In this document: positions 16,916-23,046 of the stretch, piece after piece
Layout of the letters: each line of letters opens with the position of its first letter
Numbering within the stretch: the stretch's first letter is position 1
Origin: Acidimicrobiaceae bacterium
Lineage (GTDB): Bacteria; Actinomycetota; Acidimicrobiia; Acidimicrobiales; Bog-793
Direction of reading: 5' to 3'
Length of the DNA stretch: 23,046 nt
Assembly: GCA_025463965.1 (NCBI GenBank)
Contig: JAODBN010000405.1
Span: 1 to 23,046, forward strand
Position numbers and translations under genes: made by a program
Notes under the pieces: model-generated
Told to the model about the DNA's origin: nothing
Databases searched by the model: none
The model's input: the letters and a program-made list of their open reading frames with translations, nothing else

Positions 16916-18418
16916 TTATCGAGTGCCCGGGAAGCCAAGATCTACTCCCGAGCCGACTGATGTGGGCCACCGGCTGGTGACCACCTTCGTGCGGGTGTAG
17001 AAGTCGACGCTGGCGGGACCGTACACGTGCAGATCGCCGAACAGCGACTGTTTCCAGCCACCGAAGCTGTAATAGGAGACCGGCACTGGGATCGGCACGT
17101 TGACGCCGACCATTCCACATTCCACCTCGAACTGGTACCGCCGAGCGGCTCCGCCATCACGGGTGAAGATCGCCGTGCCGTTCCCGTAGGGGCTGGCGTT
17201 TACCAGCTCCAGCGCTTCGTCCAGGTCGGCTACGCGCACGACGGAGAGCACGGGTCCGAAGATTTCGTCGTCGTAGACGGGAGCACCCGGGTGAACCTTG
17301 TCGACGAGAGAAGGCCCGAGAAAGAAACCGCTCCGATCGGCCGGAGCCGCCGCGGTCAACGCGCGGCCGTCCACGACGAGCGCGGCGTCTCCGAGAGCCG
17401 GCTCCTCGAGGTAGCTCGCGACCTTGTCGCGGTGCTCCGCGGTCACCAGCGGACCCATGTCCGAGTCTTGCGCATCCCCTGGGCCGATCCTGAGGGCTGG
17501 CAATCTCCTCGCGATCGCATCAACGAGCGAGTCTGCGACTCCACCGACCGCCACCACTACCGAAACGGCCATACACCGCTCGCCCGCGGAGCCATACGCC
17601 GCGCTGACCGCCGCGTCCGCAGCAAGCTGCAGATCTGCGTCGGGAAGCACCACGAGGTGGTTTTTGGCACCTCCGAGCGCTTGGACCCGCTTGCCCGCAG
17701 CGGTGGCCCGGTTGTAGATCGACCTCGCCACCGGAGTGGATCCGACGAAGCTGATCGCGGCGACCTTCGGATGATCGAGCAGGCGCTCGACAGCGACGCG
17801 GTCTCCCTGGACGACGTTGAACACGCCGTCCGGCAGGCCCGCGTCCGCGAGCGCCTCTGCGAGGAGAAGAGATGGACCGGGGTCCTTTTCGCTCGGCTTC
17901 AGGACAAAGGCGTTGCCACAGGCGATCGCCGAGGCGAGCATCCATAGCGGCACCATGACCGGAAAGTTGAAGGGCGTGATCCCAGCCACTACGCCCAGGG
18001 GCTGACGGATGGAATAGACGTCAACGTCGGTCGAGACCTGCTCGCTGTACCCACCCTTCAACGCCGCGCCGATCCCGCAGGCAAACTCGACGTTCTCGAT
18101 GCCCCGGGCGACCTCGCCCGCCGCGTCGGAGAGAACCTTGCCGTGTTCCCGAGTAATCGCGGCAGCGAGCGCCCCGCGGCGCTCGTCAAGGAGCTGGCGG
18201 AACCGGAACATCACTTCCGTGCGCCGCGACAGGGAGACCGACCGCCAGGCCATCGCCGAAGAGGCGGCTGCAGCAACGGCCTCGTCGACTTCGTCGACCG
18301 ATGCGAGCCCCACGTCCGCCTGGACCTCGCCAGTGGCGGGGTCGTAGACGGGGGCGATCCGGCCGGAACTCGAGGGAACGAGCTTGCCTCCGATGAGGTG
18401 ATGCAATCGCCGGGTCAT
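16916..18418 (-). CDS. mmsA: CoA-acylating methylmalonate-semialdehyde dehydrogenase
   Basis: This 500-residue aldehyde dehydrogenase converts methylmalonate semialdehyde (or malonate semialdehyde) with CoA and NAD to propionyl-CoA (or acetyl-CoA) and CO2. It serves valine, inositol or beta-alanine breakdown. PFNFPVMVPLWM is at residues 149-160 and the catalytic Cys282 lies in GSAGERCMAVS. ALGGAKNH near 247 lacks the general-base Glu of ordinary aldehyde dehydrogenases, as is usual for CoA-acylating members. The C-terminal YYSFGGWKQSLFGDLHVYGP is a hallmark of MmsA. ATG 18418 is the likely start; TTG 18430 is possible. No other valine or inositol genes are in the window. It follows the PLP decarboxylase on the same strand after 153 bases. 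Confidence 0.93.
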   Translation of the reverse strand: MTRRLHHLIGGKLVPSSSGRIAPVYDPATGEVQADVGLASVDEVDEAVAAAASSAMAWRSVSLSRRTEVMFRFRQLLDERRGALAAAITREHGKVLSDAAGEVARGIENVEFACGIGAALKGGYSEQVSTDVDVYSIRQPLGVVAGITPFNFPVMVPLWMLASAIACGNAFVLKPSEKDPGPSLLLAEALADAGLPDGVFNVVQGDRVAVERLLDHPKVAAISFVGSTPVARSIYNRATAAGKRVQALGGAKNHLVVLPDADLQLAADAAVSAAYGSAGERCMAVSVVVAVGGVADSLVDAIARRLPALRIGPGDAQDSDMGPLVTAEHRDKVASYLEEPALGDAALVVDGRALTAAAPADRSGFFLGPSLVDKVHPGAPVYDDEIFGPVLSVVRVADLDEALELVNASPYGNGTAIFTRDGGAARRYQFEVECGMVGVNVPIPVPVSYYSFGGWKQSLFGDLHVYGPASVDFYTRTKVVTSRWPTSVGSGVDLGFPGTR

Positions 18419-18571
18419 CGCGTAGTCCAATCTGGCGGAGACGGTCGTGGGCCGAGTTGGACGATCGTCGCGCTATTCACGGGCGACCGAAAGGCCGACC
18501 GCCATTCCCTCGTCGCGTCGGCCACTGTCAAGGAGCGATACATCGAGATCTGATTTGGGGCCGCAGAATCG

Positions 18572-19960
18572 TCAAACCTGGGCCGCTCTCCTCAGTGCTT
18601 CAACCGAAGCCTCGACGTCGCCCTCGTCGGTCGACCAGTTGCTCACCGAAATGCGAAGGACCGCTCGTCCGTGCCAGCGGGATCCGGACATCCAAGTTGT
18701 CCCGGAGCTCAAGACGCTATCGATGACGGCGCGGGTGCGGTCGTCGTCGCCGAAGGCCACGCAGACCTGGGTGTAGACGACGTCGTTCAAGATCTCAGCG
18801 CCATTGATCTCAGCGACCTGACGTGCGAGCGAGCGAGCCCGCTCAGCCATCGTCTCGACGAGCTCGACGACGCCGCGTCGACCGAGAGAACGGAGGGCCG
18901 CCCACGTCGGGACGCCCCGTGCCCGCCGGGACAACTCGGGAACCTTGTCATGAGGATCGCCGGGCCCCGGGTTGCGGTCAGCGATCAAGTAGTCGGGATG
19001 AACGCCGAACACTGAGCGCAGCGCGGAGCGTTCGGCCACGATGGCGATTCCACAGTCGTAAGGGACGTTCAAGGTCTTGTGGGCGTCGGTCGCCCACGAG
19101 TCCGCTCGATCGAGCCCGGTCACGAGGTGGCGCAGTGAAGGGCACGCCGCGGCCCAAAGTCCGAAGGCACCGTCGACATGCACCCACGCCCCGCGCTGAT
19201 GGGCCAGCTCGATCGCTTGGTCGAACGGATCGAAGGCACCTGAGTGGAGGTTCCCCGCCTGGAGACAGACGATGATCGGCTCACCGACGGGGATCGTTTC
19301 AAGCTCCCTCCCGAGGGCCGCCAGGTCGATTCGACCCTCGTCGTCCGCCGCGATCGGAGTTGGGCGGCCGAGGCCGAGATAGCGAAGCGCGAGGTCGACG
19401 GTGTCGTGGCGCTCCGCGCCAACCAGCACATGGATCGCTGGCGCACCGGCCAGTCCCTCGGCGTTCACATCCCAACCAACACGCTCGAGTGCCGCGAACC
19501 GGGCGGCAGCGAGTCCCGAGAAGTTCGCCATCGTCGCCCCGGTCACGAAACCGACGTCGGCCGAGGAGGGCAAGCCAAGCAGTTCGAGCAACCAGCACGA
19601 CGCAGCCTCTTCGACGGCGACGACGGCCGGCGTCGCGAACCGAAGCCCGGCGTTCTGGTCCCACGCGCTGACGAGCCAATCGGCGCCCAGTGCTGCCGGC
19701 AGTGTCCCGCCCATGACCCAACCGAAGAACCTCCCGGATTGGCTACCCAATAACCCGGGTTCCGCTCCTTCGGCGAGCTCATCAATCACGTCCGCCGCGC
19801 TGAGCCCCCCCTCGGGAAGCGGCCCACCGAAGGTACCCAAGAGATCATCTGCTGAGGCCCGAGGAGCGATCGGACGTTCACGCAAGAGATTCAGCCAATC
19901 CCTTGCGTGACAATCCGCTCGAGCAAGAGCGCTCTCGTAATCCCCAGGCTTCGCAGTCAT
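18572..19960 (-). CDS. Group II pyridoxal-phosphate-dependent decarboxylase (aromatic/acidic amino-acid decarboxylase family)
   Basis: This 462-residue fold-type I PLP enzyme matches the group II decarboxylase family (DOPA/tryptophan, glutamate and cysteine-sulfinate decarboxylases). GFVTGATMANFSGLAAAR near residues 137-154 binds the PLP phosphate. HVDGAFGLWAA near 261 has the Asp that pairs with the pyridine N. The PLP Lys295 is in DAHKTLNVPYDCG. The substrate cannot be read directly. The next gene upstream on the strand is a cysteine dioxygenase, whose product, cysteine sulfinate, is a known substrate of one branch of this family. ATG 19960 is chosen because family homology starts there; the frame runs to 20368 with unrelated residues. 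Confidence 0.87.
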   Translation of the reverse strand: MTAKPGDYESALARADCHARDWLNLLRERPIAPRASADDLLGTFGGPLPEGGLSAADVIDELAEGAEPGLLGSQSGRFFGWVMGGTLPAALGADWLVSAWDQNAGLRFATPAVVAVEEAASCWLLELLGLPSSADVGFVTGATMANFSGLAAARFAALERVGWDVNAEGLAGAPAIHVLVGAERHDTVDLALRYLGLGRPTPIAADDEGRIDLAALGRELETIPVGEPIIVCLQAGNLHSGAFDPFDQAIELAHQRGAWVHVDGAFGLWAAACPSLRHLVTGLDRADSWATDAHKTLNVPYDCGIAIVAERSALRSVFGVHPDYLIADRNPGPGDPHDKVPELSRRARGVPTWAALRSLGRRGVVELVETMAERARSLARQVAEINGAEILNDVVYTQVCVAFGDDDRTRAVIDSVLSSGTTWMSGSRWHGRAVLRISVSNWSTDEGDVEASVEALRRAAQV

Positions 19961-20289
19961 CCCGGGCAGTTTCTCACCGGCCGGGACCGAAACGCTCAGG
20001 CAGATGCTGAGTCGAACCGAGCGTCTGAATACCCAGCTCAGCGCATTCACCTTGGCCTGCAAAGGGAAGGCCGCCGTTGGGGCGGCTCGGGCGAGGCAAG
20101 CTCGGTCAAAAACGACTTGAGCAAGATCTCTGCTGGGACCGCCGCTGTCGGCGGTTTGCAGGCTATTGGTGGCGCGCACCACGGCACAGCTCAGTTGCTG
20201 CGGCCGACAGACGCGCGAATCGAGAACAGCGCCGACGATCTCAGCCAGGCGGGGCGATCGCAGAACCCGGTCGAGGCGCTCCCTTACTG
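19961..20289. other. Spacer between cysteine dioxygenase and PLP decarboxylase with two GC-rich hairpins
   Basis: No gene is seen in these 329 bases. Two strong hairpins are present. GCCGCC/GGCGGC lies around 20070-20086 with a 5-base loop. ACCGCCG/CGGCGGT lies at 20138-20155 with a CTGT loop. Read along the minus-strand transcript neither is followed by a U-run, so they are not typical terminators. They may structure the leader of the decarboxylase mRNA or simply reflect high GC. Confidence 0.35.
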
Positions 20290-20790
20290 CTAATCGTAGA
20301 AGTGCATCGTCTCGAGCGGCGGAGAGTACGCGTGAACGCTCATCGCCACAGGGGCGCGGGGGTTCCACACTTCATGCACATACGTCGCGCCGAACCGGCG
20401 AATCGACCCTTGCTGCAGCGCGGATACCTTCGGCCGCTCACTCGTCGCAAGATCGACCGAGAGCTCCAGCAGCGAGCCGGAGACGAGTGTGAATGCGCCG
20501 TTCGAGCCGCCGTGATCGTGCAGGCCGAGGCAGGAACCCTCCCCCCAGGCGATCAGCCACGCTTCGAGATTGCCGCTTGAGAAGATACGCCGGTACGCAC
20601 GCGCTTCGCCTTGTCCGATATCCAGCCGCTCGTTCGCGGCTGACCGTGCAAGTCCCTCCACGGCAACGGCGAGCGCGTCGGGCCCGAGAACGCCCGCTCC
20701 AAAAGACGGGTGCATGACGGTACTGAGGGAAACAACGCTCGACGGGGTGACGGCGAGCGGAGGACGCGTGGCTTCTTCGAGAGAACGCAT
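20290..20790 (-). CDS. Cysteine dioxygenase (type I, bacterial)
   Basis: This 166-residue cupin enzyme oxidises cysteine to cysteine sulfinate with O2 and Fe(II). The three iron ligands are visible: His91 and His93 in LHDHGGSNG, and His139 in YVHEVWN. SVHAYSPP at 151-158 supplies the Ser-His-Tyr triad. Arg68 in AYRRIF occupies the carboxylate-binding Arg place that favours cysteine over mercaptopropionate. Gly98 stands where the mammalian enzyme has the Cys of the Cys-Tyr crosslink, as in other bacterial forms. ATG 20790 has GAGGAG 6 bases upstream. It is divergent from a rhodanese gene and followed on its strand by a PLP decarboxylase. Confidence 0.92.
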   Translation of the reverse strand: MRSLEEATRPPLAVTPSSVVSLSTVMHPSFGAGVLGPDALAVAVEGLARSAANERLDIGQGEARAYRRIFSSGNLEAWLIAWGEGSCLGLHDHGGSNGAFTLVSGSLLELSVDLATSERPKVSALQQGSIRRFGATYVHEVWNPRAPVAMSVHAYSPPLETMHFYD

Positions 20791-20887
20791 GTGAACTCCT
20801 CTAAGGACGAACGGACGGAACGAAGAATGAGGCGGGCACAGGCCATCCACATCGACAGCCGACCGTCTCGAGACTCGCTTGCTTTCC

Positions 20888-20923
20888 TTGGAAGAGGACC
20901 ACGACGAGATACTATACTAATCC
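20888..20923 (+). promoter_or_regulatory. Possible promoter/operator patch between cysteine dioxygenase and rhodanese genes
   Basis: TTGGAA at 20888-20893 and TACTAT, 16 bases further on, could be -35 and -10 boxes for the rhodanese gene. The AT-rich core GATACTATACTAATC (20908-20922) contains ATACT twice in tandem and reads TATAGT on the other strand. It could therefore also serve the divergent dioxygenase gene, or be a regulator site. It is the only AT-rich patch in the 171-base spacer. Confidence 0.35.
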
Positions 20924-20961
20924 GATCGGCTTTACCGGGCGCATGGGCATTGAGGAGACGG

Positions 20962-21342
20962 ATGTCGCGAATCGAGTCACTTCTGGAGCGCACGCGCTCT
21001 GAGCTCGATCGGGTCGAGGTCGCGGAGCTTTCGCGAGAGATGGCCGAGGGAGCGCTACTCGTCGACATCAGACCGGAAATCAACCGCGCGCTCGAGGGCG
21101 AGATTCCCGAGGCGCTCGTCATCGACCGCAACGTCCTCGAGTGGCGCCTCGACCCCACCAGCCCTGACCGCATCCCTCAAGCAGATCGCCTGGGTCGGCG
21201 CATCATCGTCTTCTGCAACGACGGCTACGCCTCCACCTTGGCGGCGGCGTCGCTGCGGGACCTTGGTCTCGAGCGCGCTACGGACCTCGCCGGGGGCTAC
21301 CGCGCGTGGAGCGCCCAACGGAGCAGGAATGCCTCGGATTGA
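20962..21342 (+). CDS. Rhodanese-like domain protein
   Basis: This 126-residue single rhodanese domain starts at an ATG with GAGGAG 4 bases upstream. ALLVDIRPEINRALEGEIPE at 31-50 is the first conserved block. The active-site loop holds Cys85 in VFCNDGYAST, and DLAGGYRAW closes the fold. Such proteins carry persulfide sulfur on the Cys and pass it to thiols or cyanide. In Actinobacteria a rhodanese often sits next to a cysteine dioxygenase; here the two are divergent with a shared spacer. A role in handling sulfur from cysteine breakdown is likely but inferred from the family and neighbour. Confidence 0.88.
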   Translation: MSRIESLLERTRSELDRVEVAELSREMAEGALLVDIRPEINRALEGEIPEALVIDRNVLEWRLDPTSPDRIPQADRLGRRIIVFCNDGYASTLAAASLRDLGLERATDLAGGYRAWSAQRSRNASD

Positions 21343-21494
21343 GGCGGCAAGATTTCGAGCGCCCGTACGAAGGCGCGGGGTCGCTCAAGAGTCGCCCATG
21401 CGTGCTTCGTGTCGGTAAAAGCTGCTCCGAGGAGGCGCCGCCCGGGACCTATAGAAACTCTTGCAAGCGCTGATCCGCGTGCCGCATCGGGACT

Positions 21495-21509
21495 GACGGA
21501 GTCTCCGTC
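21495..21509. repeat. 15-base palindrome GACGGAG-T-CTCCGTC
   Basis: This is a perfect inverted repeat with one central base, in the 225-base gap between the convergent rhodanese and AroE-like genes. It could form a 5-bp hairpin with a 5-base loop or bind a dimeric protein. No T-run follows, so a terminator role is doubtful. The rest of the gap holds no gene I can support. Confidence 0.3.
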
Positions 21510-21567
21510 TCGCCACTCAGCGTCATGCGGCCTCAGCGCAGCCGGCCCCGACCGCATCGGCGCGTAG

Positions 21568-22479
21568 TCAGGACGCCGTGGCGGCGCCCCGCCCCGCGGG
21601 CACCGCGTAGGCCAGGAGCGCCGCCCGGCAGGCGTTCGTCACCCGTTGCATCACCCCGCCGGACACGACGGCGCACCCGTCCGCCAAGGCCTGGTGCTGC
21701 AGCGCGCTGATCCGGTTGTTGAGATCGAACAGCCGCCCGCCCGGGACGAAGACGCCGGCCAGGTCGATGGCGAACGGCTCCTGCTCGGAGGCGTCGGTCT
21801 CGCCCCAAGTGGTCGTGTTGACGACCACGTCCCACCCATTGTCCCAGTCCGGCCGGGCGGCGGCGCCCTCGAGCACCTCGCCCCCGAAAGCCCCGGCCAG
21901 CTCCTCGGCCGAATGGACGGACCGGGCGGCAACGACAAGCGCACACGCAGGCCACGCCCTCCGCACGGCGAGAGCCACCGACCGGGACGAGCCGCCAGCC
22001 CCGAGCAGCAGGACCCGCTCGGGCGTCGTCGCGCCGAGAAGGACCTCGAGCGCGCACTGGGCCGCCCAGGTGTTCGTGTTGAACCCCACGGTGCCCTTCG
22101 GGCTGCGCAGGACCGTGTCGACCACCCCGGTGGCCGCTGCGCTCGCGGCGAGGAGGGCGCAGCCCATCCCTACCTCTCGCTTCCACGGGCTGAGCACCAC
22201 CCCGAGCTGCCAGCTGGCGTCAGCGAACAGCTCAGCCGGTCCGGGCCACGGGGTAGCCGAGCGCCGGGTGAAGCCTTCCTCGCCCATGGCCTTGGCGAGC
22301 AGCGTGCCCTGGAGCGCCTTTGGGGCGGTCGTCCCGATTGCCGCCACATCGGCCGGGCGCGGCGAGACCTGACCGTCGGCGCCGACACCGGGACCCGGCC
22401 ACAGGCCGAGCCCGTCGAGCTCGGCGGCAACGAAGCGGTCAGCACCCGCCCGGACGAGCGGCGAGGACGCCCGACTCAC
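21568..22479 (-). CDS. Shikimate dehydrogenase-like protein with altered active site
   Basis: This 303-residue protein matches the shikimate dehydrogenase (AroE/YdiB) family in its second half. The NAD(P) Rossmann loop LLLGAGGSSRSVALAV is at 157-172 and VVVNTTTWGE is at about 217-226. FDLNNRISALQHQAL and GGVMQRVTNACRAAL lie near the end. The N-terminal domain is divergent but keeps Lys100 in LSPWKREV, the catalytic Lys place. Where AroE has Asn in AVNT this protein has Asp121 (VVDTV), and where AroE has the catalytic Asp in NTD it has Asn136 (FNTNTW). It is probably not a standard AroE. Its GTG start overlaps the stop of the amidohydrolase gene by four bases (GTGA), so the two form an operon. 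Confidence 0.75.
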   Translation of the reverse strand: MSRASSPLVRAGADRFVAAELDGLGLWPGPGVGADGQVSPRPADVAAIGTTAPKALQGTLLAKAMGEEGFTRRSATPWPGPAELFADASWQLGVVLSPWKREVGMGCALLAASAAATGVVDTVLRSPKGTVGFNTNTWAAQCALEVLLGATTPERVLLLGAGGSSRSVALAVRRAWPACALVVAARSVHSAEELAGAFGGEVLEGAAARPDWDNGWDVVVNTTTWGETDASEQEPFAIDLAGVFVPGGRLFDLNNRISALQHQALADGCAVVSGGVMQRVTNACRAALLAYAVPAGRGAATAS

Positions 22480-23046
22480 CGCGCCACCTCGCTGGGGTGG
22501 CGTCGGCGGTGTTGAACCGAGGTCACGAACCGGCCGCCGGCCTCACCGATCACTTGGCCGTCCTTGGCGATCTGGGTGCCTCGCAGGTAGGTGGCCCTCA
22601 CCGCTCCTTTCACGGACCAGCCCGCGTAGGGACTGACCGGATGGCGCGAATGCAGGCGCGACTCGTCGATAACCCCGTCGGCGGCGAGATCGACGAGGGA
22701 AAAATCGGCATCGGCGCCCACACCGAGGTGACCCTTGCGGTCAGCGATCTTCCAGATCACGGCCGGCTGCCACGCCGCGATCCCAATCAGCTGCTCGAGG
22801 GTCAGCCGCCCAGAGGCAACCTGGGTCAGCATCAGCGGCAGCATCGTCTCCACCCCGATGAAGCCACCCGGTGCCGCCCACACGTCCTCGACCGCCTGTT
22901 CGGCGGCCGTGTGCGGAGCGTGGTCGGTGGCGAGGACCTGCAGCTGGCCGAGGCGGATCCCCCGCCACAGGGCGGCCACGTCCGAGGCGGGGCGGATCGG
23001 AGGGTTGAGCTTAATTAGGTTGCCGAGCCGGCCGTACGCTGTGTCG
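22476..23046 (-). CDS. Dihydroorotase/allantoinase-type amidohydrolase, N-terminus cut by window edge
   Basis: About 189 C-terminal residues are present; the start lies beyond the right edge. KLNPPIRPASDVAAL, VLATDHAPHTAAEQ with the metal/catalytic Asp, and GGFIGVETMLPLML are the standard late motifs of cyclic amidohydrolases of the dihydroorotase-allantoinase-hydantoinase group. KGHLGVGADADFSLVDL and SPYAGWSVKGAVRATYLRG form the terminal beta domain. Pyrimidine-synthesis PyrC and purine-breakdown allantoinase look alike in this region, and none of the usual partners of either pathway is visible. The direct overlap with an AroE-like gene hints at a different ring-opening pathway. That is inference. 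Confidence 0.85.
   Translation of the reverse strand, partial: DTAYGRLGNLIKLNPPIRPASDVAALWRGIRLGQLQVLATDHAPHTAAEQAVEDVWAAPGGFIGVETMLPLMLTQVASGRLTLEQLIGIAAWQPAVIWKIADRKGHLGVGADADFSLVDLAADGVIDESRLHSRHPVSPYAGWSVKGAVRATYLRGTQIAKDGQVIGEAGGRFVTSVQHRRRHPSEVAR

Noticed and set aside
20138..20157. Rho-independent terminator on the plus strand
   Set aside because: The hairpin is good, but only three T follow and no plus-strand gene ends here.

Overview
The window is about 23 kb of GC-rich DNA with strong G/C preference at third codon positions. It reads as a chromosomal segment of an actinomycetote, possibly an Acidimicrobiia-like lineage. Supporting this are a DUF2505 protein, a PabB-PabC fusion, a family 2 glycosyltransferase fused to GtrA, an ArnT-like glycosyltransferase with a Gly-rich extracellular linker, and frequent GTG/TTG starts. 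The lineage is inferred from gene content only. I see no rRNA, tRNA, CRISPR array, transposase or phage gene.

Layout from left to right. 1-2.8 kb: a FUSC-type membrane protein (cut by the left edge) and a DUF2505 protein on the minus strand, divergent from a LysE-type exporter. 2.9-5.3 kb: a small unknown protein, then a two-gene unit of a small membrane protein and a membrane-anchored protein made of two similar halves. 5.3-8.8 kb: a VOC protein (minus), a PabBC fusion for p-aminobenzoate synthesis (plus) and a VC0807-type membrane protein (minus). 8.8-9.5 kb holds no gene I can support. 9.5-11.9 kb: an ACT-domain protein and a manganese-type cupin (both minus), the cupin divergent from a zinc alcohol dehydrogenase.

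11.9-16.9 kb is a cell-envelope glycosylation locus. It has an ArnT-like glycosyltransferase split by an apparent one-base frameshift, a GT2-GtrA fusion that has lost about 100 residues of its catalytic core, an intact stand-alone GtrA protein, and a GalU-like nucleotidyltransferase. Two broken genes side by side suggest local decay, or a mis-assembled stretch.

16.9-21.3 kb carries methylmalonate-semialdehyde dehydrogenase (mmsA), a group II PLP decarboxylase and a cysteine dioxygenase on the minus strand, with a rhodanese-domain protein divergent from the dioxygenase. The dioxygenase-decarboxylase pairing could make hypotaurine from cysteine; this is the most attractive functional hypothesis here. 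21.6-23 kb ends with a dihydroorotase/allantoinase-type amidohydrolase (cut by the right edge) that overlaps an AroE-like protein by 4 bp. The AroE-like protein carries a reciprocal Asn/Asp exchange at two active-site positions, so it is unlikely to be a normal shikimate dehydrogenase.

I did not find a clearly new multi-gene defence or mobile system. The points worth a second look are the sulfur cluster, the AroE-like/amidohydrolase pair and the broken glycosylation locus.
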